This document shows, piece after piece, positions 1 through 5,158 of a stretch of DNA of 5,328 nt. This stretch comes from an uncultured Oscillospiraceae bacterium (lineage in GTDB: Bacteria > Bacillota > Clostridia > Oscillospirales > Acutalibacteraceae), in the NCBI GenBank assembly GCA_900552225.1, contig URYX01000130.1, positions 1 to 5,328 on the forward strand, written 5' to 3'. A model generated the notes under the pieces. The model saw only the letters and a program-made list of their open reading frames with translations. It was not told the origin of the DNA and made no database searches. Within the stretch, counting starts at the first letter, position 1. Each line of letters begins with the position of its first letter. The position numbers and the translations under genes are program-made.

Positions 1-936
1 CGGCCGGTTGCGGTCATACGTGCCGGTCGTGAGGAAATCGGTCAGGACGTTGTTCGCGTTCGACGCGCACACCAGCCGCCGGATGGGCACGCCCATGCAG
101 CGGGCATAGTAGGCCGCGAGGATGTTGCCGAAGTTGCCGGTCGGCACGCAGACGTCCACTTTCTCGCCCATCGTGATCTGCTCCGCCGTGACCAGGTCGC
201 AGTACGCCGACACATAGTAGACAATCTGCGGTACCAGCCGCCCCCAGTTGATGGAATTGGCGCTCGAGAACATCTTGCGCGCCGCAGCGAGCTTAGCACG
301 CATCGCATCGCTGGTAAACAGCGCCTTGACTCCGCTCTGCGCATCGTCGAAATTGCCGCGGATGGCAAACACCGCCACATTGCTGCCCTCCTGGGTAGCC
401 ATCTGCCGCTTCTGCATCTCGCTGACGCCGGTCTCGGGATAGTAGACCAGGATCCGCGTTCCCTTGGCATCGCGGAAGCCCTCAAGGGCCGCCTTGCCGG
501 TGTCGCCGGAGGTCGCCACCAAAATCACGATCTCGCGTCCCTCCGAGGTCTTGCCTGCGGAGACCCGCATCAGATGCGGCAGTATCTGCAGGGCCATATC
601 CTTAAAGGCGCAGGTAGGACCGTGCCACAGCTCAAGCAGATAGGCACTGTCCGACAGCCTGTGCAGCGGGGCCACCGCCGGCGAGCGAAACCGGTCGGTA
701 TAAGCATCGCGCACGCACTCCTCCACCTCTGCGGCGGAAAAATCCGTCAAAAATCCGGAGAGCACGCGCACGGCACGCTCACGGTATGAGCAGCCGGACA
801 AACGAACCAATTCCTCCATGGGCAGATGCGGGATTTCGCGCGGGACAAACAGACCGCCATCCTCCGAGATTCCCTGTGTAATCGCCTGGGCCGACGAGAC
901 CGCCAGCGCGGCGTTTCGTGTGCTTTGATACTGCAT
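1..936 (-). CDS. thrC: Threonine synthase, N-terminal 312 residues (3' end beyond window)
   Basis: Pyridoxal-phosphate enzyme (fold type II) that converts O-phosphohomoserine to threonine and phosphate, the last step of threonine synthesis in the cytosol. The N-terminus MQYQSTRNAA is typical of the family. SEDGGLFVP lies at residues 25-32, and HGPTCAFKD at 105-113 carries the expected Schiff-base lysine (K112). ATSGDTGKAA follows at 141-150, and the cofactor-phosphate loop region PTGNFGN at 265-271. The full protein is usually about 490 residues, so roughly a third lies outside the window. Two in-frame ATGs exist, at 942 and 936. I chose 936 because the GGGAG at 949-945 is 8 nt from it but only 2 nt from the other, and because the family starts with M-x-Y-x-S-T-R. 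The gene has its own promoter at 1018-990 and a structured leader, and is separated by 78 nt from the dipeptidase gene. Family assignment is very secure; the exact start is likely. Confidence 0.96.
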   Translation of the reverse strand, partial: MQYQSTRNAALAVSSAQAITQGISEDGGLFVPREIPHLPMEELVRLSGCSYRERAVRVLSGFLTDFSAAEVEECVRDAYTDRFRSPAVAPLHRLSDSAYLLELWHGPTCAFKDMALQILPHLMRVSAGKTSEGREIVILVATSGDTGKAALEGFRDAKGTRILVYYPETGVSEMQKRQMATQEGSNVAVFAIRGNFDDAQSGVKALFTSDAMRAKLAAARKMFSSANSINWGRLVPQIVYYVSAYCDLVTAEQITMGEKVDVCVPTGNFGNILAAYYARCMGVPIRRLVCASNANNVLTDFLTTGTYDRNRP

Positions 937-944
937 GGTCATTT

Positions 945-949
945 CTCCC
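945..949 (-). promoter_or_regulatory. Ribosome binding site of thrC (GGGAG)
   Basis: GGGAG lies 8 nt upstream of the ATG at 936 and 2 nt upstream of an alternative ATG at 942, so it favours the downstream start. Its first three G bases are also the 3' arm of a possible hairpin (962-947), so access to it may depend on leader folding. Confidence 0.65.
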
Positions 950-974
950 GTCCGCAGACGGACCGCTCCGTCTG
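947..974 (-). promoter_or_regulatory. Two mutually exclusive hairpins / palindromic operator candidate in the thrC leader
   Basis: On the transcript, CAGACGGA (974-967) and UCCGUCUG (962-955) form a perfect 8-bp stem with loop GCGG. The 3' arm of that stem can instead pair downstream: UCCGUC (962-957) with GACGGG (952-947), closing on C(UGCG)G, a UNCG-type tetraloop. The second hairpin covers the G bases of the thrC Shine-Dalgarno sequence and the first leaves them free. As DNA, the perfect dyad at about +10 to +29 also sits where a repressor operator would be expected. Both pairings are visible directly; any regulatory role is inference. Confidence 0.45.
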
Positions 975-989
975 TTGATTCATGCTTTA

Positions 990-1018
990 ATCATAAACCA
1001 TTTTAAAGCGCTTGTCAA
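990..1018 (-). promoter_or_regulatory. Sigma-A-type promoter of thrC
   Basis: TTGACA (1018-1013), exactly 17 nt of spacer, then TATGAT (995-990): a consensus -35 and a one-mismatch -10. The predicted start of transcription is A983, giving a leader of about 41 nt before the AUG at 942. The -35 hexamer contains the TGA stop of the upstream dipeptidase gene (1017-1015), so the promoter abuts and slightly invades that gene. No terminator is visible between the dipeptidase gene and thrC, so readthrough from the upstream operon is also possible. Confidence 0.85.
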
Positions 1019-1932
1019 AGCCGTCGCAGGAAATCGGTACAATTACCGAAAAACAATGCAGAGAGCAGGCTTTCCTTGTAATTTTTACAGAGCAGATATT
1101 CGTAGAACTGCAGCCAGAACCGCAATCCTCCGAAGCCCTCGGGCAATGCCGTCCCGTCCATATCTCCGCCGAGCGCCACCGTATGCTCTCCGCCGAGCGA
1201 CCAGAAATGCTCCAGATGCCTCTCCAGCCCCTCCGGCGTCTGCTCCCCGAGATGCTCCTTCGCCAGGCACAGCCCCACGAGGCCGCCGCGCCGTACCATC
1301 TCCCGAAACTGCGCATCCGTCAGATTCCGCGGGTGCGCATGCACCGCCGCCGACAGCGAATGGGTAGCCGCAAACGGCCGCTCACACAGCTCCGCCACAT
1401 CCCAAAAGCCGCGTTCGTTCAGATGAGAGACGTCAGGCACAATCCCGCAGCGCTCCAGCTCACGCACCGCTTGTTTCCCGAATAGCTTCAGCCCCCGCGC
1501 GTCCCCCGACAGCGATCCGTACCCCCATTCGTTCTCTCCGTTCCATGTAATGGTCATTAGCTTTACGCCTCGCTTCGCCAGGAGCCGCAGGCACTCCGGG
1601 TGCCCGCCGATGGCGGCTCCTCCCTCCACCGACAGCACGGCCGTGCAGTGCCCCCGCATCTCATCAGGATCCAGCCGTGCCGTGTCCCGGCAAATGCGCA
1701 GCTTCCCGCCGGAGCGCGCCTCCTCATCCTCCGCACGGTCCAGCAGCGCGCAGCACAGCCGCCAGGCATCCTCGCCCCGCACGCTGTCGGGAATCCAGGC
1801 GGCAAAAACCTGTCCGTATACGTCAAAAAGGTCGCTTCGCTCCCCGTCCACATGTCCCGGGTGAGAACGAAACGACCAATTTTTGGTAACACATTCATAC
1901 AGTGTATCACAGTGCAGATCAAAAAGCCTCAT
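1015..1932 (-). CDS. Peptidase M19 (renal/membrane dipeptidase family)
   Basis: A 305-residue metallo-dipeptidase of the amidohydrolase-type TIM-barrel fold. The family hydrolyses dipeptides, including some with a D-residue at the C-terminal position, using a two-zinc centre. Visible motifs are DLHCDT at 5-10 (H7 and D9, the HxD metal site), SVEGG at 101-105 (E103, bridging glutamate), DVSHL at 167-171 (H170), ATHS at 189-192 (H191), HPRNLTD at 200-206, and LGGDMDG at 254-260 (D257). All expected ligands are present, so it is probably active. There is no signal peptide, so a cytosolic role is likely, unlike the GPI-anchored mammalian enzymes. The start at 1932 overlaps the yraN stop by 14 nt and is preceded by GGGGGA at a usable distance. 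The reading frame stays open upstream to 2196, but that part is out of frame with the real yraN gene. It is the last gene of the cluster; the substrate cannot be told. Confidence 0.92.
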   Translation of the reverse strand: MRLFDLHCDTLYECVTKNWSFRSHPGHVDGERSDLFDVYGQVFAAWIPDSVRGEDAWRLCCALLDRAEDEEARSGGKLRICRDTARLDPDEMRGHCTAVLSVEGGAAIGGHPECLRLLAKRGVKLMTITWNGENEWGYGSLSGDARGLKLFGKQAVRELERCGIVPDVSHLNERGFWDVAELCERPFAATHSLSAAVHAHPRNLTDAQFREMVRRGGLVGLCLAKEHLGEQTPEGLERHLEHFWSLGGEHTVALGGDMDGTALPEGFGGLRFWLQFYEYLLCKNYKESLLSALFFGNCTDFLRRL

Positions 1933-2305
1933 GCAAATCCCCCGCTTCAAAAGCCCCCTGAATATGGTCGATTTCACAGGCCGCCATCGGCTGTGCCTTT
2001 TGCGTATACACTTCCACAACATCAAAGCGCGGCTGCAGGTCCGAAGCGTGTGTCTGCAGATAAAGCGCTGCGGTTTTGATGATTTTCCGCTGCTTGGATA
2101 CGGTGACCGCCTCCCGCGGAGCATACAGGCTGTTGCCGTCGCGGGTTTTGACCTCGACAAATACAATATAATGCGCGTTCCTGGCAATAATGTCAATTTC
2201 TCCGAAACGGGAGTGAAAATTCACCGCCGCAATCTCATAGCCTTTATCTCTCAGAAAGCGCGCCGCCAGCACCTCGCCGGCCGCCCCGGACGATATGCCC
2301 GCCAT
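1919..2305 (-). CDS. yraN: YraN family protein (UPF0102), predicted restriction-endonuclease-like nuclease
   Basis: A 128-residue protein of the UPF0102/YraN family, which has a Holliday-junction-resolvase-like (PD-(D/E)XK) fold. Its physiological role is poorly defined. Visible features are an N-terminal helix with G7 and E11 (GAAGEVLAARFL), FGEIDIIA at 34-41 with E36 and D38, FVEVKTR at 49-55 with E51 and K53, and a Q72-R73 pair in the following helix. These match the PD-(D/E)XK core, so the active-site residues appear complete. RFDVVEV at 93-99 is the usual C-terminal strand. Length is normal for the family (about 115-130). The ATG at 2305 directly follows the rnhB stop (TGAATG), with GGAGGG about 10 nt upstream inside rnhB, so the two are probably translationally coupled. 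The rnhB-yraN pairing is common in Bacillota and suggests a nucleic-acid role. Confidence 0.93.
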   Translation of the reverse strand: MAGISSGAAGEVLAARFLRDKGYEIAAVNFHSRFGEIDIIARNAHYIVFVEVKTRDGNSLYAPREAVTVSKQRKIIKTAALYLQTHASDLQPRFDVVEVYTQKAQPMAACEIDHIQGAFEAGDLHEAF

Positions 2306-2920
2306 TCAGCGTGTTCCCTCCGCTTCCAGAAATTTTCGCAGAAAGCTCATGCGGTGCACCGGCGACGGGCCGTACTGCCGCAGCGCCGCATAATGTGCCG
2401 CCGTACCGTAGCCCTTATGTTTGGCAAACCCGTACTGAGGATACAGCGCATCCAGCCGGTACAGCTCCCTGTCCCGGCTCACCTTTGCCAGCACGGAGGC
2501 CGCCGCAATCGACTCCGACAAGGCATCTCCCTTGACAACCGTCCGTACCGGCGCCGGCATGGCGGGCGGCACCTGATTTCCGTCCACCAGCGCCAGCTCC
2601 GGTGTCACCCCGAGCGCCTCCACCGCGCGGCGCATGGCCAGAAACGTCGCCCGCAGAATATTCTGCTCCTCAATCTCCTCCACCGAGGCCGACCCGATTC
2701 CGTAGGCCACGGCCTGTTCACAGATTACGTCAAACAGTGCCTCTCGCTTGGCCTCGGACAGCTTCTTGGAGTCGTTGAGTCCCGCAATCGGCCGATCGGG
2801 CGACAGAATCACCGCCGCCGCATACACCGGCCCGCACAGCGGGCCGCGGCCGGCCTCGTCCACGCCGCAAAACAGCGTCACGCCCCCGGCGCGAACCGCC
2901 GCATCAAATCCCGGATTCAT
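2306..2920 (-). CDS. rnhB: Ribonuclease HII
   Basis: A 204-residue RNase HII that cuts RNA in RNA-DNA hybrids and nicks 5' of single ribonucleotides embedded in DNA, starting ribonucleotide excision repair. GVDEAGRGPLCGPV at 19-32 supplies the first two catalytic acids (D21, E22) and the GRG recognition motif. LNDSKKLS is at 48-55, LVDGN at 111-115 (D113), and KGDALS at 130-135 (D132). SIAAASVLAKVSRD at 137-150 and YGFAKHKGYGT at 163-173 complete the family signature. All four carboxylates of the DEDD set are present and the length is typical. The start at 2920 is supported by AAGGAGG 9 nt upstream. The gene overlaps the 3' end of ylqF by 17 nt and is followed immediately by yraN. Confidence 0.97.
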   Translation of the reverse strand: MNPGFDAAVRAGGVTLFCGVDEAGRGPLCGPVYAAAVILSPDRPIAGLNDSKKLSEAKREALFDVICEQAVAYGIGSASVEEIEEQNILRATFLAMRRAVEALGVTPELALVDGNQVPPAMPAPVRTVVKGDALSESIAAASVLAKVSRDRELYRLDALYPQYGFAKHKGYGTAAHYAALRQYGPSPVHRMSFLRKFLEAEGTR

Positions 2921-3788
2921 CGCAGTCCGCCTCCTTTTCCGACGGAAACTCCAGCGTAATCAGCCCGAGCTTGCCGCCGCGGTATTCGTCGAGCAGCATG
3001 GAGGCCGCCCGTTCGGTATCCACCTCGCCTCCGGAGACCAGCATGCCGCGTCGTCGGCCGATAGCCTCCAGCAACGCATAGCTTTCCTCGGGCAGCTCGG
3101 TCAGGCGATACCGCTCCTTCAGACAATCCGCATACTCGGCCCGCAGCACCGTCAGCAGATCACAGGCCAGCTCCTCCGTCGGCAGGATCCGGTCGCGGAT
3201 GGCACCGATAAAGGCCAGATGGCGTCCCACCTCATCGCTTTCAAACTTCGGCCACAGCACTCCCGGCGTATCAAGCAGCAGCATCCCGCCCTCGGCGGTA
3301 AACCATTGATTACCGCGCGTCACCCCGGGACGGTCCTCCGCCTTGGCCTTTCCGCCCTTGGAAAAACGGTTGATAAACGAGGACTTCCCCACATTGGGAA
3401 TCCCCACTACCATGGCCCGGATCGGTCGGCCGACCATTCCCTTTTGATTCCACTGGGCACGCTGCTCCTTCAGCAGCTCCTCCGCCGCCAGAAGAATCCG
3501 CGCCAGCCCGCGGCCGGACTTGCAGTCCACCGCCAGAGCCGTAACCCCCTCGCGCGTCAGAAAGCGCACCCAGCGCGCGGTTGCCTGCTCGTCGGCCAAT
3601 CCCGCCTTGTTCAGCAGCACCAGCCGCGGCTTGCCGGCCGTCAGCGTATTCAGCTCCGGATTGCGGCTGCTCATCGGGATGCGGGCATCGATCAGCTCAA
3701 TGACGAGGTCGATCAGCGGCATCGTCTCCTGCATTTTCCGACGCGTGCGCGTCATATGTCCCGGGAACCACTGAATCGTTCCCGTCAT
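2904..3788 (-). CDS. rbgA: Ribosome biogenesis GTPase YlqF/RbgA
   Basis: A 294-residue circularly permuted GTPase that acts late in 50S subunit assembly in Bacillota. The N-terminus MTGTIQWFPGHM matches the RbgA family start. The motif order is permuted as expected: G4 region LLNKAG at 58-63, then G1 GIPNVGKSS at 129-137, G2-like RPGVTRG at 153-159, and G3 DTPG at 173-176. A C-terminal helical domain (about 200-290) should contact 23S rRNA. The normal G4 motif is NKxD; here the Asp is Gly (codon GGA at 3602-3600), which could weaken guanine selection. I start at 3788 because of the family alignment and a GGAG 5 nt upstream. An ATG at 3806 would add six residues (MGGGEP). The 52-nt gap from lepB is purine-rich with no visible promoter or terminator. 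It overlaps rnhB by 17 nt. Confidence 0.95.
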   Translation of the reverse strand: MTGTIQWFPGHMTRTRRKMQETMPLIDLVIELIDARIPMSSRNPELNTLTAGKPRLVLLNKAGLADEQATARWVRFLTREGVTALAVDCKSGRGLARILLAAEELLKEQRAQWNQKGMVGRPIRAMVVGIPNVGKSSFINRFSKGGKAKAEDRPGVTRGNQWFTAEGGMLLLDTPGVLWPKFESDEVGRHLAFIGAIRDRILPTEELACDLLTVLRAEYADCLKERYRLTELPEESYALLEAIGRRRGMLVSGGEVDTERAASMLLDEYRGGKLGLITLEFPSEKEADCDESGI

Positions 3789-3840
3789 CGGCTCTCCGCC
3801 GCCCATACGGCCGCCCCTTTCCTTCTCTCTCCGCCCGTTT

Positions 3841-4446
3841 TCAGCCATACAGACCGCCGAAATCCGGAGAAATTCTCCATACCGCCTTGCCCATGACGTC
3901 CTCGACATCCACACAGCCAATGGAGCGGCTGTCCTTGGAATTGTCACGATGGTCTCCCATGACAAACAGCTTGCCCTCCGGCACGGTCAGCTTCTCACAG
4001 GTCGGGCGGTTTTGACGATCCGCGTGATCGTAATACAGGTCATAGCTCTCCTCAAGCTTTTCTCCGTTCAGATACACCGCATCCTCCGTGACCTCGACCG
4101 TATCTCCCGCAACGCCGATAACCCGCTTGATGAGCGGCTCCTCCACGCGGCCGTTTTGCGCATGGTAGCGGTTGATGACCACGATGTCCCCGCGCTGCGG
4201 CTGATACAGCAGGCGGTACAGCACCAAATAATCGCCGTCCTGCAGCGTATTCTTCATCGACTCCCCGTCCACACCGGCCGTGCGGAACAGGCAGGCAAAC
4301 AGAATTCCCACCAGCAGCAGCGAGGTGACGAGAATCTCCGCCGTGTCGTATAACGACCGCCGCCAATTCCAGGGGGCCGCATGCTTCGGGCCCTGCCGCT
4401 CCTCCGACGGCATTGGATATTCCTCTGTCAATTTGTCCTCCGTCAT
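3841..4446 (-). CDS. lepB: Signal peptidase I
   Basis: A 201-residue membrane-bound type I signal peptidase (S26 family), which removes signal peptides from exported preproteins with a Ser-Lys dyad. A short charged cytoplasmic N-terminus (1-33) is followed by one hydrophobic segment at about 36-54 (AEILVTSLLLVGILFACLF). Then come box B GVDGESMKNTL at 58-68 with nucleophile S63, RGDIVV at 85-90, IKRVIG at 106-111 with the general base K107, and box E GDHRDNSKDSR at 164-174. The catalytic set is complete. The common Pro in SMxPTL is Asn here (SMKNTL), a seemingly harmless variant. I prefer ATG 4446 because GGGAGG (4463-4458) precedes it by 11 nt. A GTG at 4479 would add 11 residues but lies only 4 nt from the U-tract of the rplS terminator and lacks a well placed ribosome binding site. 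Downstream neighbour is rbgA. Confidence 0.96.
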   Translation of the reverse strand: MTEDKLTEEYPMPSEERQGPKHAAPWNWRRSLYDTAEILVTSLLLVGILFACLFRTAGVDGESMKNTLQDGDYLVLYRLLYQPQRGDIVVINRYHAQNGRVEEPLIKRVIGVAGDTVEVTEDAVYLNGEKLEESYDLYYDHADRQNRPTCEKLTVPEGKLFVMGDHRDNSKDSRSIGCVDVEDVMGKAVWRISPDFGGLYG

Positions 4447-4457
4447 CTTCCGCCGAA

Positions 4458-4463
4458 CCTCCC
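4458..4463 (-). promoter_or_regulatory. Ribosome binding site of lepB (GGGAGG)
   Basis: GGGAGG lies 11 nt upstream of ATG 4446. The spacing is slightly long, but it is the best match before any candidate start and would fall inside the coding region if the GTG at 4479 were used. It therefore decides the start in favour of 4446. Confidence 0.55.
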
Positions 4464-4483
4464 GTTTTCCGATTCCCACAGAT

Positions 4484-4535
4484 AAAAAAACCGCCTCAAA
4501 CCGAGCCAGCCACAGCGGCCCACTCTGTTTGAGGC
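4484..4535 (-). terminator. Intrinsic terminator after rplS
   Basis: GCCTCAAAC (4535-4527) and GTTTGAGGC (4501-4493) form a perfect 9-bp stem. The 25-nt apical part contains further pairing (GAG with CTC, and GGCC with GGCU). GG and seven T follow (4490-4484). This is a good rho-independent terminator shape 15 nt after the rplS stop. It lies between rplS and lepB, and I see no clear promoter after it, so lepB and the genes beyond it may depend on readthrough. Confidence 0.88.
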
Positions 4536-4550
4536 AAAGTTTTTTCCGTC

Positions 4551-4895
4551 TTACTTCAGCAGTTCCTTAACCTTGGCCGCCTTACCGACGCGATCACGCA
4601 GATAGTACAGCTTGCTTCTGCGCACCTTACCGTAGCGCACCACCTTGACATCCGCCACGTTCGGGGAATGCAGCGGGAACACACGCTCCACACCGACACC
4701 GTAAGCAACACGGCGCACCGTAAACGTCTGGGTCACACCGCTGCCGCGCTTGGCAATCACGGTACCCTCGAACGCCTGAATACGCTCGCGCTCACCCTCG
4801 CGGATTTTCACATCCACGCGGACAACGTCACCGATTCCGAACTCCGGGACATTCTCCTTCATGCTGTCAGCAGTCATTACCTTCAAAGCATCCAT
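4551..4895 (-). CDS. rplS: 50S ribosomal protein L19
   Basis: A 114-residue L19, a 50S protein at the 30S-50S interface. Diagnostic stretches are FGIGDVVRVDVKIREG at 19-34, the family core RIQAFEGTVIAKRGSG at 38-53, TFTVRRVAYGVGVERVFPLHSP at 57-78, and the basic tail VRRSKLYYLRDRVGKAAKVKE at 91-111. Length is standard and the gene is intact. The start at 4895 has AGGAGG 8 nt upstream. It is preceded by its own promoter (5063-5035) and a leader of about 130 nt, and ends at an intrinsic terminator. Downstream lepB-rbgA-rnhB is a common arrangement in Bacillota, and RbgA assembles the same subunit. Confidence 0.99.
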   Translation of the reverse strand: MDALKVMTADSMKENVPEFGIGDVVRVDVKIREGERERIQAFEGTVIAKRGSGVTQTFTVRRVAYGVGVERVFPLHSPNVADVKVVRYGKVRRSKLYYLRDRVGKAAKVKELLK

Positions 4896-5029
4896 TTTAT
4901 GATCCTCCTAAATTCTCAGACATTCTTACCTGTGGTATCAGGCAGAGGACTGTCCGCTCTCATGTCGGCGCCGGGGCGCCCGCATTCGACCCCAAATGGG
5001 CATAAAATACCCACGGATTCTCAAATACC
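4896..5029 (-). promoter_or_regulatory. Structured rplS 5' leader, candidate L19 autoregulatory leader
   Basis: The leader of about 133 nt has several possible stems when read as RNA. GGUAU (5029-5025) can pair over a long distance with AUACC (4938-4934). GGGUA (5012-5008) pairs with UGCCC (5002-4998). GUCG (4990-4987) pairs with CGAC (4967-4964), enclosing GGCGC (4980-4976) with GCGCC (4971-4967, sharing one base). CCUG (4942-4939) pairs locally with CAGG (4932-4929), an alternative to the long-range helix. A leader that responds to L19 protein is known for Bacillota rplS (Rfam L19_leader). Position and length fit, but I could not test the covariance model. Confidence 0.5.
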
Positions 5030-5034
5030 TGCTT

Positions 5035-5063
5035 ATTTTATCACAACTTCTCCGGTTTGGCAA
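5035..5063 (-). promoter_or_regulatory. Sigma-A-type promoter of rplS
   Basis: TTGCCA (5063-5058), 17 nt of spacer, then TAAAAT (5040-5035), with TG one base before the -10 (TGATAAAAT), an extended -10. The predicted start is about 5030-5028, giving a leader of roughly 133 nt before the rplS ATG. It should drive rplS and, by terminator readthrough, the lepB cluster. Confidence 0.85.
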
Positions 5064-5067
5064 GTGC

Positions 5068-5080
5068 TTTTTTCATTTTT
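5068..5080 (-). promoter_or_regulatory. UP-element-like A-tracts upstream of the rplS promoter
   Basis: AAAAA (5080-5076) and AAAAAA (5073-5068) are separated by two bases and sit at about -40 to -52 from the predicted rplS start. This is where the RNA polymerase alpha C-terminal domain binds UP elements at strong ribosomal promoters. The contrast with the GC-rich surroundings is clear; function is inferred. Confidence 0.5.
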
Positions 5081-5158
5081 CGCGCCCTTTGCGCAAAAAT
5101 ATTTTCCGACACACGACCGCGGATGCGGGCGAGCCACACCAAAACCGGAAACGGCTGC
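5081..5158. other. Intergenic stretch, no gene or clear terminator
   Basis: Between the stop of the hexapeptide-repeat gene and the rplS promoter region I see no gene. A GCGC-AAAGG-GCGC inverted repeat (5094-5082, minus-strand reading) is flanked by T5 and A5, but no T-run follows its stem in either direction. A weak CCG-TTTC-CGG-TTTT is found near 5153-5140. Neither makes a convincing intrinsic terminator for the upstream gene. Confidence 0.5.

Larger units (their letters stand above)
939..983 (-). other. Possible 14-codon upstream ORF in the thrC leader
   Basis: An ATG at 983-981 opens a reading frame encoding MNQQTERSVCGREK and ending in a TGA at 941-939, which overlaps the first thrC ATG (942-940). 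The ATG lies 7 nt downstream of the predicted -10 box, so the transcript could start with AUG, and no ribosome binding site precedes it. It has a single threonine codon, so it does not look like a classical threonine-rich attenuator peptide. It could be chance. Translation of it would pass through both leader hairpins. Confidence 0.2.

Noticed and set aside
1933..2196. Upstream extension of the dipeptidase reading frame
   Set aside because: The extra 88 codons lie inside yraN in another frame; family alignment starts at MRLFDLHCDT (1932), which also has a usable ribosome binding site.
1883..2959. Long plus-strand open frame (358 codons) opposite yraN and rnhB
   Set aside because: It is antisense to two clear, motif-complete genes; its product is Arg/His/Gln-rich with no recognisable domain, as expected from the reverse strand of GC-rich coding DNA.
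2748..3896. Long plus-strand open frame (382 codons) opposite rbgA
   Set aside because: It is a shadow of the RbgA coding strand, low in recognisable motifs and without a ribosome binding site supporting its start.
3789..3965. Upstream extension of the RbgA reading frame into lepB
   Set aside because: It overlaps the essential C-terminal region of LepB; RbgA proteins begin just before the IQWFPGHM motif.
4447..4479. GTG at 4479 as the lepB start
   Set aside because: It sits 4 nt after the terminator T-tract and lacks a well placed ribosome binding site; ATG 4446 has GGGAGG upstream.
5082..5094. GCGC-AAAGG-GCGC hairpin as a terminator for the hexapeptide-repeat gene
   Set aside because: The stem is only 4 bp without bulges, and no T-run follows it on either strand; the A-tracts beside it fit better as an UP element for rplS.
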